A stretch of 64,000 nucleotides of DNA from an uncultured Chitinophagaceae bacterium (GTDB taxonomy: Bacteria > Bacteroidota > Bacteroidia > Chitinophagales > Chitinophagaceae): positions 1-64,000 of the forward strand of contig CALCII010000016.1 of NCBI GenBank assembly GCA_937907395.1, in the 5' to 3' direction. Every line of letters begins with the position of its first letter. The stretch's first letter is position 1. Position numbers and translations under genes: made by a program. The notes beneath the pieces are model-generated. The model was not told the origin of the DNA. It ran no database searches and saw only the letters and a program-made list of their open reading frames with translations. Of the stretch, positions 19,301 through 27,482 are shown piece by piece.

Positions 19301-20504
19301 TACGAATGCGAATACAGTATTCACTGCCAATATTCTGAGTCGTGATAATGTAGGTTTGATCAAATGGCAATTGTCAAATGGTGCTGTTTCAGCCGATGCT
19401 ATCTTTAATTACAAATTCTCAACTACAGGAACACAAACCATCACATTGGTGGCCGGAACCGAAAGAGGTTGTTATGATACAGTTTCCAAAACGATTACAG
19501 TTCTTGGTTCACCGGTAATCAATACAACGAATGATGCAACTATCTGTAAAGGGAAATCAATCACCCTTACAGCCAATGGTGCTGCATCTTATACATGGTA
19601 TCCTTCAGAAGGATTGAATTGTGTTACCTGTGCTAATACAACAGCTGCGCCTCTTTCCACTACTCAATATGTTGTGAAAGGAACTTCTGCAAATGGTTGT
19701 GTGGGCGTTGATACAGTAAAAATCACAGTGGCACAGCCATTTAAAATCACAGTTAGTAAGAGCGATAGCATTTGTATCGGTAAAAATTTACAGCTGAGCG
19801 CCAATGGAGCCTCATCTTATCAATGGAGCCCGGCAATTGGACTGAACAATAGTACAAGTGCAAATCCTGTGGCTAGTCCTTCTGTAAGCACCACTTATAA
19901 AGTTGTTGGTTTTGATAATGTATCCTGCTTTACAGACACTGCCTATATAAGAGTAGGCGTAGGTCAATACCCGGTGGTGAAACTGGGTCCCGATCAAACA
20001 TTAGCAACAGGAACAGAATTCCAGCTCAAAGCTTCTGTAACCAATGGCCCCATCAAAACATGGAACTGGACGCCGGCAACAGATCTCAGTTGCGGCACAT
20101 GTCCCGATCCGGTAGCGACCGTTAAGAATGATATCAGCTATAAAGTGGTGGCTGTTACGAATTATGGTTGTGCCGGTTCCGATACCATTCAGATCAAAGC
20201 ATTCTGTAGTAATGCCCAGGTATTTGTACCCAGCGGCTTTACACCAGATGGTGATGGTAATAATGATATCATGATGGTTCGTGCAAAAGGAGTGAAAACA
20301 ATAAAAGTATTCCGCATTTTCAACCGCTGGGGTGAAATGGTATTTGAACGTTACAATTTCCAACCCAATGATGCAGCAGCCGGATGGGATGGAACAGTAC
20401 GTGGTGCGATGTCGGCCTCCGGTGTATTTGTTTATACATTGGAAGCGGTTTGTGAAAACGGAACTTCTTATACTTATAAAGGAAATATAACCCTGATACG
20501 ATAA
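13377..20504 (+). CDS. Giant PKD-repeat surface protein, T9SS type B sorted
   Basis: About 2375 residues. A GTG at 13314 would add 21 residues; ATG 13377 is preferred because it leaves a more normal signal peptide (hydrophobic core SILLLAFCFVAGIASAQ). In GTG numbering: Ig-like domains to about 820, then five tandem repeats of about 95-100 residues at about 820-1302 (each with a start Cys, a TYTW-like core and a TYTVTP tail), then PKD domains with WDFGDG/WSFGDG/WQFGNG motifs near 1512, 1600, 1685, 1769, 1849 and 1937. Two CxxC units precede the C-terminal gliding-motility-associated sorting domain (VFVPSGFTPDGDGNND, about 2303-2396), which directs export by the type IX system. Likely a SprB-like adhesin; PorP/SprF lies directly downstream. 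Ligand unknown. Confidence 0.9.
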   Translation: MNVSALKSRFQLKVRNSSLYFSILLLAFCFVAGIASAQTISASGSLQFCNGGSVTLSVTGASGTPTYKWMKDGSFIGGATQSTYTATQTGSYTVVLKDGSVSDTLDPVTVNAFNKPDVHLNGTGATMINGEPYFKVCSAIAQEFTFTNASSTTAANTSYIIRWGDGSADYVSNTFNAPIKHLFPIGVRKMTYIVYAGACVDSVSYTVFVGNIPAGGLVGVGGSTICAGNEQRFVIAGTENNPPGTMYIMYYNDGSKRDTFYHPAPDTVTHIFSKSSCGTSSSNGTQTFPNSFGAFLTILNPCGTAGGSILPIYVSDKPKAQMTITPTDTACINQTLTITNSTPLTNNVENGTCTPIKFIWRVRSLTPGGAWVLSSGSLGNDFGSGNPSVWTTGTKTLGIRFTVAGTYAVKLVMINNTLCGADSTEKLICVNPTPTANFTTNVTSGCAPLTVNAQGTTNALTCGTGRFSWTVAYTATTGCLPDTASYAFINGTDASSVNPQIEFRTPGIYKLRLQVFAPKNSCSSTIKEVTIEVKGKPVIRITAPDEICFGTKIRPSAAVSCYTTGASYSWSFDGATPATFTGLVPDSILHAAPGTYNIRLQSTNECGTNEAVRPVKVKPIPDVTGPSPIIVCSGDKINAISFNGTLNGTTFTWTNDQPSIGLAASGTNSIPTFNAINTGTTPVIATIRITPSLNGCTGTTKVFTITVKPLPASPVVTNAITYCLNETAPALTATALPGHTLVWYTSATGGTPSATAPVPVTTTPGVTTYYVSQVNETSTCESPRSSITVTVQPRIELTNIQYSVCSGQAFNISPAGAPVGTIYSWSAPVISNGITGGVAAADQTSVNGTLVNTASTIQTATYTVTPSSGICNGTSFQVIVEVKPVPVITNKNLSICSGEIFEVAPQNGNGSDIVPSSVTYTWLAPVSSPEGAITGGAAQSTPVSTIRQLLMNITNQTATLTYKVIPAVANACAGDTFTIVVTVKPKAVIPEQTINVCSRSSFTLQPANNPPTVIVPDGTLYTWGEPVVTPAGSVTGASAMLSPVASLQQTLTNTTTSTAVVTYAVTPVSGDCTGEPFTVRVYVNPQPGITDQLAEICSHDIFSVIPLNTPVNTRYTWGTPVSTPSGAVTGGAAETIPQLAVSQHLINTTNETATVTYTVTPTTGTCSNNTFQVQVKVFPKPVIKDTLISVCTGSTVQYQPVHIPAYSVVPAGTKMIWNTPVVSPAGAVTGFTAPAEAQANFVQTLINQTTAPATVTYTVTPYSGAEGSCIGESFKVTIVVQPNAKAILNYASDKGCAPFVLNDVVLKNESPLTASNQFKWFVNGQFVSDASAFPGYTIQQPNDSVLIQLVAVNAYGCKNDTVAQWFHSYPLPDISFRLATDTICGPANVLITNNSAYHNLLHYEWNFGNGVKSTQFQPGSVLFSSAASYGDTSYNVQLKIWNECDTVVLTKNIYVKSAPKASFRPTRTDACSPVRVVFTNTSAGLNTTYRWDFGDGSPVITTTSKDTIGHTYSTGSVTIYNVRLIASNHCGSDTSVIPLTIRPNQIKLSYIVDGNNTKGCAPYTVKFVSNSSGSNSYKWDFGDGEILYTTKGQDTVFHTYDNIGAFSVYVFSSNGCSDTTAFVTNIETFGKPTAAFVANKYSACVGDSIRFTNQSQNATSFRWDFGNGVRNITTNPVYNYPGGGSFTATLVAYKTYGAGVTCSDSVKRNVIVKDTTPVNFKINPETGYCIPMKVVFTHELSTAASTEWSFGDGKSATGDVAEHEYTSNGNYNAKVVVRAQGGCIYTGERLIRIAGPEGTVNIQKGYQCIQSAIRFEATTYNTDSIQWQFGNGVEMVTNSNVLYYTYPSPGIYVPKAWLKTKAGCRVPVPVSDTIKVDRVAAGFRYVVEENCGYTDVRFTDTSRSYFGAVTARWSFGDGGTATGAQQVRRYTASANYRIQLVVTGVSGCTDTISLLLPVTVKTKPVAAIASEPTTCTNANTVFTANILSRDNVGLIKWQLSNGAVSADAIFNYKFSTTGTQTITLVAGTERGCYDTVSKTITVLGSPVINTTNDATICKGKSITLTANGAASYTWYPSEGLNCVTCANTTAAPLSTTQYVVKGTSANGCVGVDTVKITVAQPFKITVSKSDSICIGKNLQLSANGASSYQWSPAIGLNNSTSANPVASPSVSTTYKVVGFDNVSCFTDTAYIRVGVGQYPVVKLGPDQTLATGTEFQLKASVTNGPIKTWNWTPATDLSCGTCPDPVATVKNDISYKVVAVTNYGCAGSDTIQIKAFCSNAQVFVPSGFTPDGDGNNDIMMVRAKGVKTIKVFRIFNRWGEMVFERYNFQPNDAAAGWDGTVRGAMSASGVFVYTLEAVCENGTSYTYKGNITLIR

Positions 20505-20539
20505 ACAGTTTTTTAATTTATTCCAATTAATCCTATACT

Positions 20540-21559
20540 ATGAAAAAGATATCCGTAACGTTCCTTTTAATGCTTTCAGCTTTTTGGCTGAACGCTCAGG
20601 ATATTAACTTCTCCCAGTTCTATGAACTACCTGCTTTACGTAATCCGGCGTTGGCGGGAATATACAAAGGTGATCTTCGTATGACCGGCGTATTCCGTTC
20701 GCAATGGCAACAAGCAACCGGACAATTCCAAACTACCGGTTTGTCGGTTGAATCAAAATCCGGTGTTAACGAATGGACAGAAGATTTTTATGCAGTGGCA
20801 TTACAGGTAACCAATGATGTAGGTGGTGATGGAAAGCTGGGCCGTACACAGGTACTACCTTCATTCACCTATCATAAATTGTTAAGAGAAGAGTCAAATC
20901 TTTATTTATCAGCCGGCTTCAGCGGCGGACTTGTACAGCAACGTTTTGATCCTTCCAAACTGAGCTTTGATGATCAGTTTGTAAATGGTTCTTACAGCCG
21001 TTCCAATCCCACACGTCAGTCGTTTAACAGTACCAATGTTACTTACTTTGATGCCAGTGCAGGTATTGCAATTGGCGGAGACCTTGGTTACAAATACAAA
21101 TTTTACCTCGGTGCTTCTTATGCACACTTTAACCGCCCTAAAGTTGCATTCAACAAAAACAATGATGTGCGTTTAAATCAGAAGATTGCCATCAATGCAG
21201 GATTGTCTTGCATGGTTAGTGATTATGATCAATTGTTTTTCTATGGCGATTATTTTTTCCAGGGGAGTAATAATTTGCTACAGGGAGGTTTCTTATACAA
21301 GCACAATTTGCTCGAAGAAGCCGAAGATCCATCATATGTTATCAGCTTCGGAACGTTCTATCGCTGGAATGATGCATTGATTCCTGTGGTGAAACTGGAT
21401 TATATGAAAGTGAGTGTGGGTATTACCTACGATGTCAACATCAGTAAGTTAAAAGCAGCCACACAATTCAGAGGTGGGGCAGAAGTAACACTTTCCTACA
21501 AAACATTCTTAAATACAAAACGTACTTCAGCAAATAAAATGCGTTGTCCAATTCTTTAA
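20540..21559 (+). CDS. PorP/SprF family type IX secretion membrane protein
   Basis: 339 residues, with a signal peptide ending LNAQ and the family start DINFSQFYELPALRNPALAGIYKG. It is an outer-membrane beta-barrel related to PorP and SprF; members anchor or deliver type B T9SS cargo. It begins 36 bases after the giant cargo gene on the same strand, mirroring the sprB-sprF pair of gliding flavobacteria, so it probably serves that one protein. The core T9SS genes are not in this window. Confidence 0.93.
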   Translation: MKKISVTFLLMLSAFWLNAQDINFSQFYELPALRNPALAGIYKGDLRMTGVFRSQWQQATGQFQTTGLSVESKSGVNEWTEDFYAVALQVTNDVGGDGKLGRTQVLPSFTYHKLLREESNLYLSAGFSGGLVQQRFDPSKLSFDDQFVNGSYSRSNPTRQSFNSTNVTYFDASAGIAIGGDLGYKYKFYLGASYAHFNRPKVAFNKNNDVRLNQKIAINAGLSCMVSDYDQLFFYGDYFFQGSNNLLQGGFLYKHNLLEEAEDPSYVISFGTFYRWNDALIPVVKLDYMKVSVGITYDVNISKLKAATQFRGGAEVTLSYKTFLNTKRTSANKMRCPIL

Positions 21560-21586
21560 TGCATAACTGTTAATCAATAAACCTTA

Positions 21587-23233
21587 TCAGATTCCTTTTT
21601 CTCGGCGAATACTCATCAGGTACTCTTCAAATTCGGCTAAGGAGAAACTGCTGAGGTTGGATCCATTGGTGAGTCTGCCTTTTTGTGCAGCCAGTACTCC
21701 ATAATGTATATCATCAAAACCGGATAGCTCATGAGCATCCGGATCTATGGAAATGAGTACGCCTTTTTTAGTCGCACGTTCAATCCAGCGCCAGTCCATA
21801 TCCAGCCGTCTTGGATGCGCATTCAGCTCTATCACTACACTATTAGCCACACAGGCATCAATGATTTTTTCATGATCCACCGGGTAACCATTTCTGCTTA
21901 GTAACAGGCGTCCGGTCATATGCCCAAGGATGGTGGTGTAAGGATTTTCAATCGCATTCATCAAACGCATCATTGCTTTTTCTTCTGTCATACGCAGGTT
22001 GCTGTGAACAGAAGCAATCACCAGGTCAAACGTAGATAGTACATCATCGTCATAATCCAGGGCACCATCACCTAATATATCAGCTTCAATACTTTTAAAA
22101 ATCCGGAAACCTTTGAGTTTACTGTTCAATTCGTCAATATACTGATGTTGCTCACGGATACGTTCAACCGATAATCCATTGGCATATCCGGCACTCTTAC
22201 TGTGATCGCTGATCACAAGGTATTCCCATCCACGACGGATACATTCATTGGCCATTTCTTCAATTGTATTACTGCCGTCGCTCCAGTTACTGTGACTGTG
22301 GATAATTCCTTTGATGCTGCCGGTTTCAATAAGGTTTTCAACGGTGCCGGTATCAGCTGTTTCTCTGAGGAAGGAAGGGATATATGCAATTCCTTTGTCT
22401 TCAAAAAGGGTTGCTTCGTCTCTGGCTTCTGCAACAGTGCCCCAAGATTCCAGAAATGTTTCAGATGAAGAGGTTGAGAATAACACAGATCCGAATTGAT
22501 GTTCATTTGTACAATGAAAAAGCAATAACACATTTTCCGGCCCTTTAAATGAATAGGTAGAGGCTGTTTCCTCCACTAAAGAAAAATTGGTGGTGGTGAA
22601 TAAAGCTTTGAGTTCATCGGGCGTAGTTGTAGTCACCCATTCCAGCCGGTTGATGATTTCCAGTTGTCGCCTGAACTCGCCTGTGAGTTCAAAACGATAA
22701 CCTGTAAAATGTGTTTTTAGATTTTTATCAATGGCATGTGCATAAGCTTCCACATCGGCATACAAATGAATGTCTTTATGCTGAAGGAAAAATTCAATCG
22801 CTTCCTTTACATTATTCTGAGTTTTTTCACCAAAACCTTTAAAACGTGAAAGCCGGTTTTCTTCACAGGCGTACAGCAATTCTCCAATGGTTTCAAGTTC
22901 CATTTCTTTCCAGATAGTGGAAATCTTTTTGGGCCCCAGTCCTTTAATGGACAGCATCTCCAGTACACCCGGAGGTGTTTTGGCAATCAGTTCACTCAGT
23001 ACTTTCAATTCACCGGTTTGCAATAGTTCCAGTACTTTCTTTGCTGAACTTTCTCCCACACCACGCAAGCCGGCAATTTTTGAAGGATCTGTTTCTGCCA
23101 GTTGCATGGGTAATTTCTCAATCGAAAAAGCAGCTGCTGCATAAGACTTGGCTTTGAAGGAATTTTCGCCATGAATGTCCATCAGCTTACTGAGCAAAGA
23201 AAACGCATCGGCTATCTGGTAATTGCTGATCAT
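21587..23233 (-). CDS. PolX-like protein: degenerate polymerase domain plus PHP domain
   Basis: About 548 residues, close to bacterial PolX length. The start is set at ATG 23233; the upstream TTG adds seven hydrophobic residues absent from the family. It has helix-hairpin-helix motifs (GLRGVGESSAKK, SIKGLGPKK), then a palm region where the family's GS...DxD centre reads TGEFRRQLEIINRLEW: both Asp are gone, and the third (VDLR in active enzymes) reads VLLLF. The C-terminal PHP phosphoesterase is intact: HSHSNWSDG, ISDHSKS, EADILGDG, ASVHSN, LGHMTG, ELNAHP and DPDAHE. It is therefore likely a DNA-binding 3'-5' exonuclease/AP-endonuclease-type repair protein without polymerase activity. That activity is inference. 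Confidence 0.85.
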   Translation of the reverse strand: MISNYQIADAFSLLSKLMDIHGENSFKAKSYAAAAFSIEKLPMQLAETDPSKIAGLRGVGESSAKKVLELLQTGELKVLSELIAKTPPGVLEMLSIKGLGPKKISTIWKEMELETIGELLYACEENRLSRFKGFGEKTQNNVKEAIEFFLQHKDIHLYADVEAYAHAIDKNLKTHFTGYRFELTGEFRRQLEIINRLEWVTTTTPDELKALFTTTNFSLVEETASTYSFKGPENVLLLFHCTNEHQFGSVLFSTSSSETFLESWGTVAEARDEATLFEDKGIAYIPSFLRETADTGTVENLIETGSIKGIIHSHSNWSDGSNTIEEMANECIRRGWEYLVISDHSKSAGYANGLSVERIREQHQYIDELNSKLKGFRIFKSIEADILGDGALDYDDDVLSTFDLVIASVHSNLRMTEEKAMMRLMNAIENPYTTILGHMTGRLLLSRNGYPVDHEKIIDACVANSVVIELNAHPRRLDMDWRWIERATKKGVLISIDPDAHELSGFDDIHYGVLAAQKGRLTNGSNLSSFSLAEFEEYLMSIRREKGI

Positions 23234-23341
23234 AAATAAGAATATGAACTGCAAAGAAACTGTTTTCTGAATCAGGAATCAGCGGATGTTGAAAAGGAAA
23301 ATGAAAAACAGGAGGGGTATAAAAAGGAAAAACTTCCTTGC

Positions 23342-23406
23342 GGAAGTCTTTCACGGACATTGGGTACGACTTTCAGAGAAGGTCGGAAAGTTTTCACCGA
23401 TATTGG
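23342..23406. repeat. Imperfect direct repeats in the polX-rimO gap
   Basis: In the 490-base gap between two divergent genes, a unit like GGAAGTCTTTCACGGACATTGG (from 23342) recurs about 41 bases later as GGAAAGTTTTCACCGATATTGG, then a shortened copy GGAATGTTTTCAC. A small hairpin ACTTCC-TTGC-GGAAGT (23332-23347) overlaps the first copy. Further right are a long T tract near 23535-23550 and the rimO promoter. No convincing gene is seen in this gap. Confidence 0.4.
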
Positions 23407-23711
23407 AATGTTTTCACGCTTACAGATTTGTTTGGTTTCTAGGATAAATGAATTCTAAACGGGGCTTCCTGTCGAATTCTCAAATAAAACTGTTGTAAAA
23501 TAAAGGCAAAGTTTTCAAAAAAGTGTAAAAAATTATTTTTTTTTTTGAAATAAAATACCATATACTTCTGAAAACCAATGTTTCGGGCATGAAGTAATCC
23601 ACATTGCGTCTTCAGATGGGTATCAAAGTAGGAGCATTTAAAACGCTGCCACTTCAAATTTTATTTTACATGACGGCTTTTTTTTCAAACTTTCTATGGC
23701 AAGCTTTGGGT

Positions 23712-23719
23712 TAACTTTG
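23712..23719 (+). promoter_or_regulatory. -7 promoter element of rimO
   Basis: TAACTTTG lies seven bases before the rimO ATG, so the transcript is nearly leaderless, a layout common in this phylum. The -33 region (TTTC near 23691) is weak. Confidence 0.55.
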
Positions 23720-23726
23720 CCGCTTT

Positions 23727-25037
23727 ATGAAAAGTAAGACTCTCAAAAAGGATAAGGTCAATATCATTACCCTCGGCTGCAGTAAGAATATGGTGGATAG
23801 TGAAGTGCTGAGCGGACAACTACTGGCCAATGAAATTGATGTGGTTCATGAAAGCACCAAAAAGGACCACAATATTGTTGTTGTTAATACCTGCGGGTTT
23901 ATTGACAAGGCAAAGGAGGAAAGTGTGAACACCATCCTGGAACAGGTGGCTTTGAAGCAAAAAGGGAAACTGGATAAAGTGTATGTAACCGGTTGCCTGA
24001 GTGAACGTTATCGTGGGGATCTGGAATCTGAAATTCCGGAAGTGGATGCCTGGTTTGGCACCATGGAACTGCCCCTGATGTTAAAAAAGTTTGATGCCGA
24101 TTATCAGAAAGAACTGATTGGCGAACGCTTACTCGCCACACCTCAACACTATGCTTACTTAAAAATATCAGAAGGCTGTAACCGTACCTGTGCGTTTTGT
24201 GCCATTCCATTGATGCGTGGCGGACATGTGAGCCGCAGCATAGATGATCTTGTAAAAGAAGCCGAATTGCTGGTAAAGAAAGGTGTGAAGGAAGTGATGC
24301 TCATTGCACAGGAGCTTACTTATTATGGACTGGATTTATACAAGAAACGTATGCTGGGCGACTTACTGCACCGGTTAGCCGATGTAAAAGGATTGGAATG
24401 GATACGTTTGCACTATGCTTATCCGCATAAATTTCCGCTGGATGTTCTGGATGTAATGCGTGAAAGGGATAACATCTGTAATTACCTGGATATGCCCCTG
24501 CAACATGCCAGCGACCGCATGCTCAAAGCCATGAAGCGCCAGATTACAAGAGCCGAAACAGAAGAACTGATAGCAGTTGTGAGAGAGAAAGTGCCCGGAC
24601 TTTGTTTGCGTACTACATTGATTGCCGGTTTCCCGGGGGAAACGTTAGAAGATATAGACGAAACAAAGGAGTTTCTCGAAAAACATCGTTTCGACCGTGT
24701 AGGAATTTTCACTTATAGCCATGAAGAAGGAACGAGTGGTTATGACCTGGTGGATGATGTGCCTGCAGCAGAAAAAGAGCGCCGTGCCCAGGAAATTATG
24801 GCTGTACAACAGGATATATCTTATGAACTCAACCAGGAAAAAACCGGAAAGATTTTCAAAACCATTATTGATAAAAAAGAAGCAGGACGCTATATCGGCC
24901 GTACAGAATTTGATAGCGTTGAAGTGGATAATGAAGTAATTATAAACAGCAAAAAGAAACTTACAGTGGGTGATTTTGTGAACGTGAAAATCACCAAAGC
25001 ATTTGATTACGACCTGGAAGGTGAAGTAGTGGAGTAA
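23727..25037 (+). CDS. rimO: Ribosomal protein S12 methylthiotransferase RimO
   Basis: 436 residues, a radical SAM enzyme that adds a methylthio group to the conserved Asp of ribosomal protein S12. The N-terminal UPF0004 domain has ITLGCSKNMVDSE and VVNTCGFI, with Cys ligands of the second cluster. The radical SAM motif is CNRTCAFC (about residues 149-156). The C-terminal TRAM domain is about 370-436. The residue pattern (GCSKN, SEGCNRTCAFCAIP) separates RimO from MiaB. Probably transcribed alone. Confidence 0.95.
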   Translation: MKSKTLKKDKVNIITLGCSKNMVDSEVLSGQLLANEIDVVHESTKKDHNIVVVNTCGFIDKAKEESVNTILEQVALKQKGKLDKVYVTGCLSERYRGDLESEIPEVDAWFGTMELPLMLKKFDADYQKELIGERLLATPQHYAYLKISEGCNRTCAFCAIPLMRGGHVSRSIDDLVKEAELLVKKGVKEVMLIAQELTYYGLDLYKKRMLGDLLHRLADVKGLEWIRLHYAYPHKFPLDVLDVMRERDNICNYLDMPLQHASDRMLKAMKRQITRAETEELIAVVREKVPGLCLRTTLIAGFPGETLEDIDETKEFLEKHRFDRVGIFTYSHEEGTSGYDLVDDVPAAEKERRAQEIMAVQQDISYELNQEKTGKIFKTIIDKKEAGRYIGRTEFDSVEVDNEVIINSKKKLTVGDFVNVKITKAFDYDLEGEVVE

Positions 25038-25090
25038 GTATCTTTCCGTAAATTGAGAACAACATTTGTATACTCAATAAACAGAACGAT

Positions 25091-25987
25091 ATGCCATTTG
25101 AATGGAAAGGTGTTTTCCCTGCACTCACCACCAAGTTTACTCCGGAAGATGAATTAGATCTTCCTTTGTTTGATCTCAATCTTCAATCACAACTTAATGC
25201 CGGTGTTAAAGGTATTATACTGGGAGGTACGTTGGGCGAATCCAGCGTGCTCACCGTTGCAGAAAAAGAACAGCTCGTTCGCTTTGCTGTTGAAAAAGTG
25301 AATAGCCGTGTTCCTGTTATTCTCAATATTGCAGAAGGCTCCACTCGTGAAGCCATACAACAAGCTGCTTATGCCAAAGCCTGGGGCGCATCGGGATTGA
25401 TGTTATTGCCTCCCATGCGTTATAAAAGCGATCATCGTGAAACGGTTACTTACTTCAAAGCAGTAGCGGTCTCCACAGATCTGCCTATCATGATTTATAA
25501 TAACCCGGTAGATTATAAAATAGAAGTAACGCTGGATATGTTTGAAGAACTATCAGCAATTCCTAACATACAAGCGGTAAAAGAAAGTACCCGTGATGTT
25601 ACCAATGTAACCCGCATGATCAACCGCTTTGGAAAGCGTTTCCGCATTTTGTGTGGTGTGGATACATTGGCCATGGAAGAATTTTGTGCCGGTGCCGATG
25701 GATGGGTGGCGGGATTGGTTTGTGCATTTCCGAAAGAAACAGTGGAATTATTTGAATTGGTGCAGGAAGGAAAGATACAGGAAGCTGCTCAGCTTTATCG
25801 TTGGTTTATGCCTTTGCTGGAATTGGATATTCATCCCAAGCTGGTGCAGTATATTAAACTGGCAGAAGCCGAAACGGGTTTGGGAAGTGAGTGGGTTCGT
25901 GCACCAAGATTACTGTTGGAAGGTGAGGAGCGTGATCGTGTTTTATCAATCATACGTACTGCATTGAAATTACGGCCGGCTTTATAA
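25091..25987 (+). CDS. DapA-family lyase, probable 1-pyrroline-4-hydroxy-2-carboxylate deaminase
   Basis: 298 residues of the dihydrodipicolinate synthase/N-acetylneuraminate lyase family. It shows GGTLGESS (the family's GTTGE site), the Tyr of MIYNNPVDYK (about 137) and the Schiff-base Lys of AVKEST (about 164). These enzymes act on 2-keto acids. Genes for 4-hydroxyproline epimerase, a D-amino acid oxidase and a semialdehyde dehydrogenase in the same region point to the hydroxyproline step that converts 1-pyrroline-4-hydroxy-2-carboxylate to 2-ketoglutarate semialdehyde plus ammonia. It precedes the dehydrogenase gene by 10 bases. A true DapA for lysine synthesis or a ketodeoxy-sugar dehydratase is possible but fits the neighbours less well. 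Confidence 0.8.
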   Translation: MPFEWKGVFPALTTKFTPEDELDLPLFDLNLQSQLNAGVKGIILGGTLGESSVLTVAEKEQLVRFAVEKVNSRVPVILNIAEGSTREAIQQAAYAKAWGASGLMLLPPMRYKSDHRETVTYFKAVAVSTDLPIMIYNNPVDYKIEVTLDMFEELSAIPNIQAVKESTRDVTNVTRMINRFGKRFRILCGVDTLAMEEFCAGADGWVAGLVCAFPKETVELFELVQEGKIQEAAQLYRWFMPLLELDIHPKLVQYIKLAEAETGLGSEWVRAPRLLLEGEERDRVLSIIRTALKLRPAL

Positions 25988-25997
25988 ATGAATCATT

Positions 25998-27482
25998 ATG
26001 TTTAACGATTTTACACTTGCAGAAATTAATACTGTCATGAATGATGCATGGCAGGCTTTTCATGAATACCGCAAACTGCCGTTGAAAACACGTGCACAGT
26101 TCATGCGTGGTATTGCGGTTGAGTTGGAAAACTGTGGCGATCATCTCATTCATACGGTAATGAAAGAAACACATTTGCCTGAAGCAAGGTTGCGTGGGGA
26201 ACGGGCAAGAACCATTCACCAGTTGAACTCTTATGCTGAAGCCTGTGAGAAAGGAGCCTGGATGGACATCAGTATTGATACAGCCATGCCGGATAAAAAT
26301 CCACCTAAACCCGATCTCAGAAAGATGCTGGTGCCTTTGGGTCCGGTTGTGGTATTTGGCGCCAGTAATTTTCCATTGGCTTATTCAACTGCAGGGGGAG
26401 ATACTGCTACAGCATTTGCGGCCGGTTGCCCGGTGATTGTAAAAGCACACCCGGCTCATGTGGAAACATCACATATTGTAGCCGATGCTATTTATAAAGT
26501 GGCTGCTTTTTATAATCTTCCCAAAGGAATTTTTCATCATGTATACGGACAAAGTTTTGAAGTGGGAAAAGCATTGGTGATGCATCCTTATACGAAGGCA
26601 GTTGGTTTTACCGGTTCTTATGCCGGTGGGAAACAATTGTTCGATTGGGCTAATCAACGGAAAGAGCCCATTCCGGTATTTGCCGAAATGGGTAGTGTAA
26701 ACCCTGTTTTCCTTTTGCCGGAGAAGTTACGGTCATCCGCAACCGAAATTGCAAACATGTATGCAGCATCGGTTACATTAGGTGCCGGACAATTCTGTAC
26801 CAATCCGGGTTTGATCATTGGTATTGAAAGCGCAGAACTGAAAGCATTCATGCATGACCTTGGAAGAGCCATCCAGCAAACGACACCGGCTCCTATGTTA
26901 CATGCCGGCATTGTGAAAGCCTATAAGGAAAAGAAAGGAGCGGCTTTACTGCAGGAAGGTGTTCACCTGTTGGCTGAATCTGAAACAGAAGTTAATGTCA
27001 ACGAAGGACTGCCTACCATTGCTACCGTAGACGGACAAACGTTTTTGAAGAATCCGTTATTACACCAGGAAGTGTTTGGCCCATATTCACTGGTGATCCG
27101 TTGTAAAGATGCCGTTGAGTTATTGCGGGTAGCCCAGCATATGGAAGGACAGCTCACCGCCACACTCATGGCAACCGAACAGGACATTCATGCACATCCG
27201 TATTTGATTGATGCCGTACAAAATTGTTGCGGACGAATGATTTTAAACGGAGTTCCCACCGGAGTGGAAGTATGTTTGAGTATGCACCATGGTGGGCCAT
27301 TCCCTGCTTCTACTGATAGCCGTTTCACCAGTGTGGGAGCCGATGGAATCAAACGTTTTGCAAGGCCACTCTGTTACCAGAACTGGCCCGATTCATTATT
27401 GCCGGATGAATTGAAGAATGCCAATCCATTGCATTTGTGGAGACGGGTAAATGCAGAATGGACCAACCAACCGGTTCATTAG
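25998..27482 (+). CDS. 2-ketoglutarate semialdehyde dehydrogenase (NADP-type ALDH)
   Basis: 494 residues of the aldehyde dehydrogenase superfamily. The region LGPVVVFGASNFPLAYSTAG is the nucleotide-side motif of the 2,5-dioxovalerate dehydrogenase branch. The general-base Glu is in FAEMGSVNP (about 231), and the catalytic Cys is in GAGQFCTNPG (about 268). It would oxidise 2-ketoglutarate semialdehyde to 2-ketoglutarate, the last step of hydroxyproline (and pentose/glucarate) breakdown. Paired with the deaminase gene upstream. Its stop overlaps the converging M48 peptidase stop by four bases. Confidence 0.87.
   Translation: MFNDFTLAEINTVMNDAWQAFHEYRKLPLKTRAQFMRGIAVELENCGDHLIHTVMKETHLPEARLRGERARTIHQLNSYAEACEKGAWMDISIDTAMPDKNPPKPDLRKMLVPLGPVVVFGASNFPLAYSTAGGDTATAFAAGCPVIVKAHPAHVETSHIVADAIYKVAAFYNLPKGIFHHVYGQSFEVGKALVMHPYTKAVGFTGSYAGGKQLFDWANQRKEPIPVFAEMGSVNPVFLLPEKLRSSATEIANMYAASVTLGAGQFCTNPGLIIGIESAELKAFMHDLGRAIQQTTPAPMLHAGIVKAYKEKKGAALLQEGVHLLAESETEVNVNEGLPTIATVDGQTFLKNPLLHQEVFGPYSLVIRCKDAVELLRVAQHMEGQLTATLMATEQDIHAHPYLIDAVQNCCGRMILNGVPTGVEVCLSMHHGGPFPASTDSRFTSVGADGIKRFARPLCYQNWPDSLLPDELKNANPLHLWRRVNAEWTNQPVH

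Noticed and set aside
23439..23657. A 72-codon minus-strand frame in the polX-rimO gap
   Set aside because: It runs through a poly-A/T tract giving Lys/Phe runs, with no start signal or family match.
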